A program made the translations under genes and the position numbers. DNA of 39,577 nt, taken from contig JADGJC010000351.1 in NCBI GenBank assembly GCA_027596075.1, positions 1 through 39,577 on the forward strand, in the 5' to 3' direction. This DNA is from Rhizophlyctis rosea. Taxonomy: Eukaryota; Chytridiomycota; Chytridiomycetes; Rhizophlyctidales; Rhizophlyctidaceae. The notes beneath the pieces are model-generated. The model was given only the letters and a program-made list of their open reading frames with translations, ran no database searches and was not told where the DNA came from. How positions within the stretch are numbered: the first letter of the stretch is position 1; each line of letters begins with the position of its first letter. This document shows positions 9,507 through 19,979 of this stretch, piece after piece.

Positions 9507-11855
9507 ATGAACGACCCTTCAAAAACATTGGCAGAAACCCTCACTCCTGAATACATCGGTACAATCGGAACATCATCAGCATGGACATCTTCAACACTGT
9601 TTCCAGCGCCGTCGAAGAAGTCGTTTACCCCATATGACACTTCTGTGAACGAATCACCTTCCAGCGTCGCACCAGCCGTTGACACGGCAGCATCTGCCAT
9701 GACTATCATTGATGATGAACTACCACCTTCACCCACGCTACCTCCTCCTCCCTCCACTTCACAAACTGACTCGATCATCACTGCCGCCGCAACCCCCCAA
9801 CTTCCAATATTGGGAGTACGCCTTCTGTTCCTTGAAGCCTTCATTGACCACTGCGGCGGATATGGCAAATTTGTTGATTTGACCACGGCAGATGTCTGTG
9901 ACACATTTGTCAGAAATTTATGGGACCCTCCACATTCCCTTTGCGACATCCTAGTCAAGGAGGCGCCACAGATTGTGGGAAATGCGAATTGGTTCATCAG
10001 CCATACTTGGCAATACTGTTTCACCAAGGTCGTCGACACCATCTTCTCCTTCTTTGTCCTCGAGGATGGAACTTATCCAACGGACCTTATTATCTGGTTC
10101 GATCTGTTTTCACTCCCGCAACACGGGAGGACAATGGTTGCAGCTGACTGGTTGCAAACCACGTTCATGGAAGCCATCGGTGCTATCGGCAACGTTCTCA
10201 TGATCCTCTCCCCGTGGGACAATCCCATCCCTTTGACCCGTGCTTGGTGCGTTTACGAGCTGTACGCCTGCATCAAGACCGGTTCCAACTTCCATATCGC
10301 CATCCCGTTCATAGAAATGTACGACTTCACCAGTTCGTCATTCTGGAACTTTGACCTGTTTTTTAAGACCATCACATCGATTAGATCCGAGAAGTGTCGG
10401 GCCACCAAGGCAGGGGATTTGGCGGCCATCCACTCAGCTATTCGGGACGTTGGCTTTGCGACCTTGGATCAGATGGTTTTCTCGGTTCTATCTGATTGGA
10501 TGATCCAAGTTGTTCGCACCCATCTTGATGAACATAATCGCGTGGGGAATGAATTAGACCATGCTGGGTGGCAGTTAACACTCGGGAAGCTTTATGTAGC
10601 GCGGGCTGAGTATGATAAGGCGGAACCATTGTTTGTGAAGTGTGGGGATACGATGCGGTTGATACATGGGAGAGATCACAGGTCCACGGTGGACGCCAAT
10701 TCTGCGCTGATATCTGTGTATCTGGAACAGTGGCGCCTCAAGGAAGCGGAAGCCTTGTGCGTGGAAAACGTGGAATGTGCTCGTCGCTTATATGGGAATG
10801 AACCATCTACCCATGGCGCAGTTCACCAATTGGCCGATACCTTTTACCGGCAATCACGCTATGAACAGGCTCGGTCTCTATACTGGGAGGGTTGGGAAAC
10901 AAGACGGCGGGTATTGGGCGAAAGTCACCCTGAAACGCTGGAGTCGAGGCACGGTCTAGCCTTGGTGTGCCTTTCGGTGGGTCGGTATGAGGAGGCAATG
11001 CGGATGCTTGAAGAAGTTTGCAACGGTTATTTTCTGGAATACGGAATGGGGGACTATGCCTCCACGTTGAGGGTTCTGCGGGACATGGCTTTGGCATGTA
11101 AGCACTTGTTTCTCTGGGAGGACGCAGAATCAGCGATTGAAGAGTGCGTCAAGAGAGCCACGCGGGGACTTGGTCCAGATCATCCCGATACGATCGAGTA
11201 CCAGTCAGTGATGGGTTCCATGTTGTGCGATCAGGGAAAGCTTGACGAAGCCACGCCCATCTTGCAAGAATGCTCGGGACGTGCGGGTCGCGTACTACCA
11301 GAAAATCATCCCACCGCCCTTGCTATCCTTCATAGATTAGCCATCTTACACCATAGGTTAGAGGATTACGATATAGCTAGACAGATGTATGAGGATTGTT
11401 GGGAACGCCGAAAGCAGGTTTTTGGAGCCAGGCATAGAGACACCCTCGAGACCGCTCAACGGCTTGCAGTATGTTATCGGCATCGGAATGAATACGCAAG
11501 AGCAGAGCAGATTGCCGAGGAGGTCCTGACAGGGATGACACACATTTTCGGGAAAGACCATCTTGAGACGCTGACAGCTGCGGATTACCTGGCGTATCTG
11601 TACAGTCTACAGGGAAATTATCGGGCCGCACAAACAGTGTTGGTGGCATGCGCGAGGAGGGCGGAGGGTGCGTTCGGGACGGATGACTCGAAAACGATTC
11701 GGTTGAGGCGGAGATTACAGATCAATTCGGTCAAGCTTGTTACACTGTATTGGAAAGAGGGCCAATATTTGAATTATGTCAGGCAGCGCGCTGAATTGGA
11801 GCGACTGAGATTTCAGGACAGGATGCGACAGTGGAAAACGAGGCGCGGTTTGTGA
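9507..11855 (+). CDS. TIR-like domain protein with nine 42-residue TPRs
   Basis: An intact single-exon frame encodes 782 aa. I take the first ATG (9507, context GCCATGA); the frame extends upstream only to a TTG. Residues 1-100 are low-complexity S/T/P. Residues about 158-260 form a compact domain with FISHTW (163-168), IIWFDLFSLPQH (195-206), VLMILSPWDNPIPLTRAW (230-247) and WCVYEL (247-252). The order strand-helix-strand ending in WCxxEL resembles TIR domains, where the Glu of S-x-WCLxEL is the NAD-cleaving residue; here it is E251 (codon 10257-10259). From about residue 350 to 760 lie kinesin-light-chain-type TPRs. Their G-x-x-H-P-x-T turn recurs at 388, 430, 472, 514, 556, 598, 640, 682 and 724, an exact 42-residue period. 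The design resembles immune or scaffold receptors with a signalling head and a repeat sensor. NADase activity is inference. An alternative is a TIR-fold scaffold without catalysis. Confidence 0.85.
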   Translation: MNDPSKTLAETLTPEYIGTIGTSSAWTSSTLFPAPSKKSFTPYDTSVNESPSSVAPAVDTAASAMTIIDDELPPSPTLPPPPSTSQTDSIITAAATPQLPILGVRLLFLEAFIDHCGGYGKFVDLTTADVCDTFVRNLWDPPHSLCDILVKEAPQIVGNANWFISHTWQYCFTKVVDTIFSFFVLEDGTYPTDLIIWFDLFSLPQHGRTMVAADWLQTTFMEAIGAIGNVLMILSPWDNPIPLTRAWCVYELYACIKTGSNFHIAIPFIEMYDFTSSSFWNFDLFFKTITSIRSEKCRATKAGDLAAIHSAIRDVGFATLDQMVFSVLSDWMIQVVRTHLDEHNRVGNELDHAGWQLTLGKLYVARAEYDKAEPLFVKCGDTMRLIHGRDHRSTVDANSALISVYLEQWRLKEAEALCVENVECARRLYGNEPSTHGAVHQLADTFYRQSRYEQARSLYWEGWETRRRVLGESHPETLESRHGLALVCLSVGRYEEAMRMLEEVCNGYFLEYGMGDYASTLRVLRDMALACKHLFLWEDAESAIEECVKRATRGLGPDHPDTIEYQSVMGSMLCDQGKLDEATPILQECSGRAGRVLPENHPTALAILHRLAILHHRLEDYDIARQMYEDCWERRKQVFGARHRDTLETAQRLAVCYRHRNEYARAEQIAEEVLTGMTHIFGKDHLETLTAADYLAYLYSLQGNYRAAQTVLVACARRAEGAFGTDDSKTIRLRRRLQINSVKLVTLYWKEGQYLNYVRQRAELERLRFQDRMRQWKTRRGL

Positions 11856-13842
11856 TTGAAATGGAATGAGGGAGGAGAGGGGGAGTCGGAGAGAGGGAAG
11901 GGAAATAACGGGGCACGAGTTGAAAGGGATAGGAAGCCAATTACTCTTCGGACCGTGACCTCGCGAATGGATGCGGTGGTAATATCTTGTGGAATGTACT
12001 ATAGTCCCGCTCGGAGTGATTACGGAGAGAGGACATTCATATCGACATCAGTTTTTCGAGAGAGATGGGACGCAAAATTGTTTTTAAGGGATCGAAGGCC
12101 TGATAATGGCCTTCATATTTGAGTAGCGTTACTTTGGGGAAGCCTCACGTAGTTATGGCGGGTCGGCCTGTGGGATTGACTTGACGACAAATGCGATTAC
12201 GTCGGGTGATCCCCGTGGGGGTGTGTGGGTGTGTGTGTGCGGGGGGGGGGGGGGGGAGGTCAGTGGGGACGGTTGGTTTGAAACCGGAGCCACAGGTCAG
12301 ACCCTCATCGGAAATTCGCCGGGACGGTAGGACTCCTTGACTCGACGGGCCGCCGGCCTCCTCTTGAATAAGCACTGATGGCCCGCTTCTGCAGAGATTT
12401 GCAGGTCGGCATTCGGAAACCGAAGTCGTTAAGGAAGGAAAAAAAGGGTCGAGTTTGATAATAGAGATGGTGGGACGGAAGGGATGTCGGAAGCAGGAGG
12501 AATTCTACTGAGGCGGATTCCCGGGCTGCACAGAATGCACCTTACGAGTATCAGGGCACTCAAACACTCCCTCACTCACTAAATCAACAACGTACGTCGA
12601 CCCGATTCTTTCCGCCGCCTTCCCCACGTCGGAATTACCTTTTCATACTCCCCATCATCCCGATTTGATCTTCCTCCCCAACCAATTCTATCTCCATCAC
12701 GAGACCATGTCCATTCTACCTAGGCATTCATGGCGGAATGACGGCGTTAAGGGCACTCACCGATCGGTGTTCATTTTTATATACGACATCCTGCCAATCA
12801 ATATTTCATGTTATCACTCTGAATCATTTCTGGAAAGGTGTCTGAAGAGGATGGTAATCCATACGACTGCCAATCGGCCGCTCGTATCTCCCAATTCCTG
12901 ACATCAATCTCCATCGGGGCAGGTAAAGGGAACTCTCAACCATTGGCTACATGCTTTTTGTTTGCAACCAAACGTCAAAAGTTCCACATTTGAAGACTCA
13001 TCAAGAATGCAGTCTCGCTGGACTAGACACCCCACCCTCTTCTGAGGACTATTCTTGCCATCAGAAGAAGTTCTATTGCAGGGATCGCCAAATGGCAACG
13101 CCGCAACACCACCAAACACTCTTTTCTGGGTTCACCCAATATTCTCCTTACCTCTCCATACCTGTACGAGCACAACGATGCATCCTTCCTTCCGTCCTCC
13201 TCACACTAGCTCGCACACCAGTGCCCGGTGTGCTTCCCCTCGAAACCTCTAACGCTGGTCACTGTCACTCGCTTCCGTCGCTCGAACGGTTACAGTCACG
13301 GTTTTTTCGGTTATCGATTATTGGGATCGACCTGGCCCTATCGAGGGAAGGCATCACTGGTCCGGCAACCTAGTGTTGAGCAAAGAATACCCATTTGGTT
13401 CGGTATCGGTGCTACGACGATTGTGGGAGTGTCAATTTTGACGAGTGAAGAAATTTGGAATCATCAACATGCCGCGTTGTTTTTTTTCCGCACGTTCGGG
13501 CAATTAATTGTTACTGGCAGTGCCCCGGGGGATCGACGCACGCTACCTAGGCACAACTTTACCCTAGCGGTGATGAGAGAGTTTGCCTTTTGGATGCAAT
13601 GTCAGCATCATCAAACCTAGTCCCCACAACAAAAAAGGTTCAACCTGGAGAACCCACTTTGGAGCATTGCATGGCTGCGACGAATGATGGACTGCACCGA
13701 CTGTATTTACAGGAAAGCTACATCTTAAAACGCACTCAAATGCGAGTTTTGCTTGAACTTGCAAAAACTATATACAATAACGCACTAATGGTTGGCGCTG
13801 AGCTATTGCCGAGCCCCAAGCTGCACCACGATCTACTCTTCC
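11856..13842. other. intergenic region with GT/G-rich low complexity
   Basis: No gene is recognised over about 2 kb between the convergent TPR gene and the nuclease-like gene. A GT-rich tract near 12217-12240 runs into 16 consecutive G (12241-12256). A frame at about 13240-13500 reads RFRRSNGYSHGFFGYRLL and then a membrane-like IPIWFGIGATTIVGVSIL, reminiscent of a mitochondrial presequence plus a transmembrane helix. It has no usable ATG and no convincing splice partner, so I do not call it a gene. Confidence 0.45.
12217..12256 (+). repeat. GT-rich tract followed by G16 run
   Basis: Alternating GTGTGTGGGTGTGTGTGTGC is followed directly by 16 G residues at 12241-12256. This is simple-sequence DNA, which is slippage-prone and possibly G-quadruplex-forming. 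The run length may be imprecise in the assembly. Confidence 0.85.
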
Positions 13843-14310
13843 CTACTCGTCGAAGGTGTAGGGATCGAAATCTTTGATCACTTCCAAGGTTTTGCAAAAT
13901 CGACGCAGCCTTCCAAAAGCCTTGACCGACTTTGCATCGTTGTTTGCTTTGCGAATGTCCTCCAAGATGGAGGTAGCCTTCGCCAATGCCTTTTCGGAGT
14001 TTGCTTTCAAGATGTCCAGATCCTGAAGGGAGTAGTATTCCTCCTCCAACGCCTCCTCCAACCCTTCTTCAATCTGTTCCCCCTCCCCTTCGCTTCCCGC
14101 CTCCCTACTCTCCGCTGTTCCCTCAACATCTGACTTTCCCTCCCCAATCTCCCCCAACCCACCAGACTGCCCCTCCCCAACCTTTTTCTCCACATCCTCT
14201 TCCTTCACAGCCACAGACTCAAGGTAGCTGGCGCTTTCGTAGCGCAATGTGAATTTATTGTGGAGTGCCGCTAATGATTGGAGAAAGCCATGGAGGAAGC
14301 AATGGAGCAA
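13843..14310 (-). pseudogene. acidic C-terminal extension behind an in-frame TAA
   Basis: The frame of the nuclease-like protein continues past its TAA (14311-14313) without any shift for 155 codons to a TAG at 13843. The sequence looks coding: an acidic, Glu/Gly-rich linker followed by a helical end with LKANSEKALAKATSILEDI and a terminal KDFDPYTFDE. Two readings fit. The TAA may lie in an intron, for example donor GTGAGG at 14337 with a GAG acceptor ending at 14218 (120 nt, frame kept). Otherwise a nonsense mutation has cut off the tail. A consensus CATTAG acceptor at 14271 would break the frame. Confidence 0.45.
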
Positions 14311-15144
14311 TTAGCCCGCAAGGTCCTCAATCCTCACAGTCATTTGCGCAACCTCATCATCGGAATCAGGATCAAAACTGTGCGGGAGGGTGATGGCTTG
14401 GGAAGAGTGGATTTGTGGGGTTTTGCGGTTGGTATGGCCATTCGTACGCGAGAAGGAAAGAATGCTCCACAAGTAGCCAGTTGTGACAATGGCGTATACC
14501 GTGGTGATTCCCAACCCATTTCCGCGATTTTCCATCCCGGTCAGTTCCATTTCCAAAATGGCTCGAGCATCCCCTTGCTGCACGTCGTCTTTCTTTGCTT
14601 CCACCAGCTTGACAGTAACCATGTCCAGTACTTTGAAAACAAACTCGACCTCTGCCCAAGCAAAGTGCTCAGGATTCCTCGACGTTCCGAGTTTCCCTTC
14701 AGGATCACAGGTGAGGGCCCCAGCAAACAACTCGGCAACGGGGAAGACCAAATCTGCCACAAAGAAGTTTCGACTAGCTCCATAGCCAGAAAATGGACTA
14801 CCCAAAGTGGTGTAAGAGGTTTGGAAGCGCTGTTGGATATATGACATTGTCGAAGCTGGCAATCGTATGGAAGGGAAATTGGTAGGAGGTGGACGGGAGG
14901 AGATTTTGAGGTTGTACAACTTGGCTACTTGCTTCCACGACCAATCCGAAAAGCACTTTCGGATGGTGGGATTTTGGAGATAGAGGTCAGGCCTTGCTTC
15001 TTTTCCGATTTCATGAAGGAGCGCATTCCACGTGGTTGAGTTAAGATTGGGATCCGCCGCTTGTTGTTGAACATACTCGATCGTTATCTTGCGCTTTTTG
15101 GCCGTTTGTGCAATGGTGGTAGATGTGTCACGTTTGGGGGGCAT
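14311..15144 (-). CDS. PD-(D/E)XK nuclease-like nuclear protein
   Basis: The frame from the ATG at 15144 encodes 277 aa; codons further upstream lack an ATG. Residues 2-20 (MPPKRD, KKRK) look like a nuclear localisation signal. Residues 21-100 are helical and Trp-rich. Residues about 125-235 follow the PD-(D/E)XK pattern: an acidic residue in a helix (E138 in VAELF), D174, then strand VKLVEAKK with E182-x-K184, then a helix (GDARAILEME), then VYAIVTTGYLW. This order matches a fungal family of restriction-endonuclease-like proteins often expanded and lineage-specific. Substrate and role are unknown. The protein may be longer, because 155 further codons stay in frame after the stop (13843-14310). 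Confidence 0.65.
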   Translation of the reverse strand: MPPKRDTSTTIAQTAKKRKITIEYVQQQAADPNLNSTTWNALLHEIGKEARPDLYLQNPTIRKCFSDWSWKQVAKLYNLKISSRPPPTNFPSIRLPASTMSYIQQRFQTSYTTLGSPFSGYGASRNFFVADLVFPVAELFAGALTCDPEGKLGTSRNPEHFAWAEVEFVFKVLDMVTVKLVEAKKDDVQQGDARAILEMELTGMENRGNGLGITTVYAIVTTGYLWSILSFSRTNGHTNRKTPQIHSSQAITLPHSFDPDSDDEVAQMTVRIEDLAG

Positions 15145-15786
15145 AGTGACGGTATGTACGTGGGAGAGTTGGGAATTCTTTGATTGGAAAGGGCATCGGT
15201 TGGAAAACTTACTAACAGAGGTTGCCAACTTGCGAGGTGACGAGACTTCCGCCAAGAACTCCAACAGCTGAAACTGTGAACACGTCACAGTACGTCATGC
15301 AAAGTCATTTACCAAAAATGGAACACGTCATCCAAGTCATGGTGCTGTATATGCTACAAGGCAGGTGAACTGGCCTCGCCAGCCATCTCTGTGTGGTACA
15401 GCCATGCAATTTTTGCGGGACAGTCATCAAAGTGCTGCATCACAATGCCAATAGCACAGACAGACGGACAGCAAACCCAGTACTAACACTCTTCTCAGCT
15501 GAAGCTTTCAGAGCTGAGAGGACTCCTAAGATAAGCCACCGACCGAACAATGTCCTAGCAAGTTCACGGTGTGTCTCGGTACCTATTCACTGTTGTCAAA
15601 ATACCTATTACCGGTATTGCGATTGCGCCACAGGGTCCTTGTGGTGTGCAACTCCCAAAGAACCATTGCCTCTCCAAACCTCATGTAGAACAAATACAAC
15701 CAACTACTTTATGTTACATCATTCCGTCACTCTTTCTGTGCATACTACAATCCTCCACCCGCGCGCCATAAGACCCTCTCCCATCC
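15145..15786. other. intergenic region between two leftward genes
   Basis: About 640 bp separate the end of the kinesin gene from the start of the nuclease-like gene, both on the minus strand. It holds copy B of the 19-bp dispersed repeat at 15624-15642. Open frames on the plus strand here lack any recognisable motif. Confidence 0.5.
15624..15642 (+). repeat. 19-bp exact dispersed repeat, copy B
   Basis: This is identical to 9074-9092 and in the same orientation. It lies about 480 bp upstream of the ATG of the nuclease-like gene and about 145 bp downstream of the kinesin stop. Confidence 0.6.
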
Positions 15787-18700
15787 TCACATCCGATTCC
15801 TCCCAACCCTCTTCACAAGCGGCGTATACCCAACACCCCCAACCTCCCCATTCTGCACCAAAATCGCATCAACATCCAACGCCCGCTTATTATGCAACTT
15901 GCGCCGCTTTTTGCGTTCTTCGCCGCCAGCTGGCGGAGGGGCAGCGTGGACGCCACTGCCGCTGCCGCTTCCTGGTGCGTTGGTTGAGGCGGTTGGCTGT
16001 GTGATGGTTTGGGGTGAGTGGGAAGTTCGTAGGGGAGCGGCAATAGATGTTGACAAGCATGTAAACGCAAAGGTGAGTATGTCCCACCTCAGACGCTGGA
16101 CCAGAACCCTGACCCTCCGATCCTGACGCCGCCGAATCCTGGTTTGTCTCCTCAATCCCGATTTTGAGCGATGCAAGGGGCTTGAACATTCTACATAACC
16201 ACCAGAGGTACATATCAGTCTCGTATACTGTATGTACTCGAAGCGCAAAGCAAAACCTTTCCACACAGCCCAAACTTACCCAACCCCCTTCTTAGACCCC
16301 TGGCTCAAAACCACTCCATCCTCACCCACCACCTCCTTCAACCGAACCTGGCTCTTCCCCACCGCCCTCCTCCCCTTCTTCACTTTCGCCTCTCGACCAA
16401 CAACTTTCCCACTCTTCAAGGGCTTCAACCACCCCGGCAAAGCATCACCCTCATCTCCACCTTCACCACCGCCACCAAAGACGAAACTCCCATCCTCCAA
16501 CCCCCCGGCCTTCTTTGCCTTCTTCTGAATCCTCCGGACAGCACCAAATTCCGGCATGGGCGACATGGTGGCGAAATCGGGCGAATGGGGTTCGAGTGTT
16601 TTTGGTTTGTCGGTGTCGGCGGGTGGTGGGATGGACGGTCCTTGAGATGCGAGACGTACAGAACTCCGCCTTTTCGTTGCCGGCTTCGTTGCGGGTCGTA
16701 TTCGCGCTTCCGTTTCGTCTTTCACCTCCATCGGAATCACTCCCTCGTTTTCAAATCTTTCTTCCAGATACACATCCTGGCGCTGCTCCTCCGTCTCTGA
16801 CTTTTTCACAACCCCAAAGTTCCGCAACTCCTCTTTCAGCTTTTCCAGCTCCCTTATCAAAGCCTCGTTTTCTTTCGTCAGTCTCCTGACCTTATCGGCA
16901 CTCTCTTCTCTCGCTTGCCCTGCCCGCCTAGCCTCCTCTTGACTTTCTTCCCGTCTTCGTCTTTCTCCCTCAAACTCCGCTTCCACTTGCTGCGCTTTTG
17001 ATTTCCAAAATGTAACCTGTTTGTCGTAAACACGATCGGAATAAACACAGAGTGACCGTCAATGCCGTGATTATCATGACTGACCTCTTCTTGTAAAGCA
17101 TTCGTCTCCTCAGACTCACTCCCCGCCTCACTTTCCGCCACATTGCTGGCACTGGCACTTTTCAGCAATTTCGTGAGCTGTAAAAGAACGTACGTGAATG
17201 GGCTTGAGTGTACTCCACCTTCGACACGATCAATCACTACGAAAAACTCACTCGCTCAACCTCCTTCCCCTGCAAATCCAATTTCTGATCCATCAATTTC
17301 TCCATCGCCTCCCGATCCTCCTCCCTCCGTCTCCTGAACCGCGCCTCAGACTCCCCCAAAACACGCTGCATCTCCTCATTGCATTCCCTCCGCACCTCCC
17401 ACTCCCGATCCTGTACAGCTCGTAGCGCTTCAGAGAGTTGTTGCTCGAGTTCGTGTACGCGGATTTGAAGGGCGGCTTTCTCATCTGTGGTGTCTTGTTG
17501 ATTGAGATATGGGGTTACGTCAGGATCAACGTGGTTCTCTCACACGTCCATATCGGAACCTACCTTGACCTGACTTTCCTTTGGCTACTGCAGTCCACGA
17601 AGGATGATTGTAAGCATGTTGAGCTCCAATTGAAAGCGAAGGAAAGTGAAGCTCTTACTTTTTGCAATGTGCAATGCTCCGGCCTTTTGTGCGAATCGAA
17701 GTACGTTGGCTGTGACACTTGCCTGTGAAATATCGGGATTGACTGGATGGCATGTATGAGCAAACCTCCAACAGTGAGAACAGGAATCATCTTTGAATCC
17801 GTACCGTTCACCAGGAATCTCTAAAGATGTCGAACACACATATTCAATCGATTGCGGACAACGGCATGCCTATAACCTCAAACTTACCGCTTGCCCATGC
17901 TCAAAATACGGCTGCAGCAGCTGTGTAAGCTTGCTATCTCGCCATGGTACGACCCGCCTGTTTGTTGTCTTCTTCTGGTTTTCGCGAAGGGCTTCAACGC
18001 ACATGCTCAACGTCTGACGTACGTCGAAATTAATCAGTCATTATGGGCGCCGAGGCGCAAAAATGAGGCATCACCACATCCTCACATGCAAGCTTTTGTT
18101 GATATCTTTCGTCTCCAGATGACCTCGTCCCTCAACACCAGACATATGAATCCGCTCTGCACCAGCCAGATCTACAACGGCGATGCGGCTAGTGGTGATG
18201 TACTCATGCTATAGATGTACGCAAATCAGTCTGATGACACTACCAACAATCCTGATATTAACGAATCTGATCACGCACCATAACAGTACCATCGGCCGAC
18301 GTCGGTATTCTCACGACCTTCAATCCACAAAACAAATGTGATCTGGAGCTTTCTTCATTCACATTTGTAGCGTTGACCGATCGTCGCGCTTCCTCGATGA
18401 TCTTGCGAGCGCTTGCGATGTCATGTACCCGTATTTCTTCTTGGTTTTCGATGTACTGCAATTGTTTGGTTCGTTTCATTTCGGTCAGATCGGGAGAAGA
18501 TCTCAGAAGATGCCATACCATTCGACCATTGGCATCCTTTTTCAATTGACTGGTTGGCCGCTTCAGCTCGGTCACTTCCTCTTTGCGGAATAACGAAAAG
18601 TCGAAGTCACGCTGAGAGGACGCAGGTAGTTCTGAGGGATCATTGGAGCGTAATAGGTCGTACACCTAACGATGATATCCTGTAAGCACGCCATCCATCG

Positions 18701-19630
18701 TTGGATATACATCGCAGGACGCACCTGCTCGCAATATATCTCGGCAAGACTAAGGAAAAACGCATACTTTGGTTTTCCATCTTTGAAGAAAGAGCGCGTC
18801 ATAAATCAGTAAGCTATGGCAAGGCATGATACTTATAGCATTGGGTCCATACCTGTTGGCACCGTTTCATTCTCCCCAATCTGCACATGGCCCCACTTTG
18901 ATGATGCCACGTCTAGCGTTGTATTCTGCTCCCTCATCAGATTCAGGATGGCCTCCGCGGCACGCACAATCAACCCCGGCTCGGCATGTGTGCCTTTGGT
19001 GGTATATGTCTGCATAATTGCACCAACTATCATCAGTGAACATGGATGTGCCGCCCCCTCCATATTGAGCACTCACTTTCCCACTATTCGACGCGCCATA
19101 TGCCAACACCAATCCCGCGAATCCAATTTTGGCGAACATCTGATCAACGAAGGGGTGAAGAATGGAAGAGTAGACGTCACTTTGACTTGAAGACTCGGTG
19201 AAGACACGGCCGCCGAAGTAGTAGTTGGGGCCAGCTTTGGCCTTTGTTGTTGTGGCCTGAGTGTTGAGTGGGTCATACGTCATGTCAGTAGTGCGCACGA
19301 CAAAGGGATAGGTAGTGATGGAGGTAAACAAACCTCGGTAGGGTCAACAACAGTGATTTCGCAGTCGTTGATAACTTTGATGAAGCGTTCAACGCCTGGT
19401 TGGACGGGACGAAGGCGGCAGGATACCTGACGGAAAAGTGCAGCGACGGCAAGTTGTGAGAACACTGAGGGAGAGTGATGGCTGCTGAAGTCACTCACCG
19501 GCATCAAACCGTCCGGTTCTCCTATCTCTATGACAAGGTCATCTGAAGCCTTCCGTTTGAGAACGCGCGGTTGCGACGGAATGAGGGCGGCGGGCGCCTC
19601 CCTCGGAATGGGTTTGTTAGACTGTGACAT
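15787..19630 (-). CDS. kinesin-6-like motor protein (16 inferred exons)
   Basis: Inferred exons in coding order: 19630-19499, 19426-19334, 19256-19077, 19009-18853, 18780-18725, 18665-18279, 18208-18086, 18013-17888, 17820-17766, 17742-17659, 17587-17564, 17484-17252, 17177-17085, 17016-16280, 16190-16088, 15996-15787. They sum to 930 codons plus stop, all in phase. Motor motifs: VSCRLRPV (45-52), P-loop AYGASNSGKT (127-136), switch I NEESSRSH (309-316), switch II DLAGAE (348-353), SKLTQLLQPYF, and ANVLRFAQKAG at the motor end. The P-loop variant YGxxNSGKT and the long insert before switch I resemble KIF20/KIF23 (kinesin-6), ATP-driven microtubule motors of the central spindle and cytokinesis. 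Coiled coils cover about 474-550 and 582-655; the basic tail ends YTPLVKRVGRNRM. Oddities are a 23-nt intron (17743-17765) and a 24-nt exon. The acceptor of intron 8 could instead be CAAAG, ending at 17791. Confidence 0.88.
17743..17765 (-). other. candidate 23-nt GT-AG micro-intron in kinesin motor
   Basis: On the minus strand this segment begins GTTTGC and ends CATCCAG. Removing it restores the frame exactly and joins MIPVLTVG to VNPDISQASVTANVLRF, the conserved strand and (V)NP motif near the end of the kinesin motor. Without removal the frame stays off by two bases and the motor end is lost. The alternative is a small indel in the assembly or the gene. Confidence 0.5.
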
Positions 19631-19979
19631 GACTGGCGTGTGGTTCTTGGGAAGGAGAAGTATTCCAAGACTATTGACGTAAGTTCAGTATATGCAGGTG
19701 TCTACGGCATCCCGCTATGAACTTCTGTGGGAAAGATGAGTTGTTAGTGACGATCTGTGGGAATGGGGAGGAGCCAGTGGAAGTGGCCGGGAGACTTGAC
19801 TTCCAATTGAGCACTCCCACCCGTCCGTCCGGCTGGACTCCATGCGCCACAAATGTGCCACTGCAGACCAAACCACTGCGGGCCTGCCTTCCGAAAAAAC
19901 TTGAAAATTTTGAAGCCCGCACATGGCAAACACATGAATGACTTTATTAAATACATGGACATGACTGCTTTGCATCTTC
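19631..19979. other. spacer with kinesin promoter
   Basis: About 350 bp lie between the kinesin ATG (19630) and the stop of the C2-like gene (19980), both leftward. It should contain the kinesin promoter and the 3' UTR of the upstream gene. No TATA element or extra gene is visible. Confidence 0.45.

Noticed and set aside
13228..13620. Frame with presequence-like and membrane-like segment
   Set aside because: No usable ATG and no phase-consistent splice partner; the membrane segment alone is not enough.
14271..14337. 67-nt intron (GTGAGG...CATTAG) in the nuclease-like gene
   Set aside because: Good splice sites, but joining them puts the downstream acidic tail out of frame and runs into a stop.
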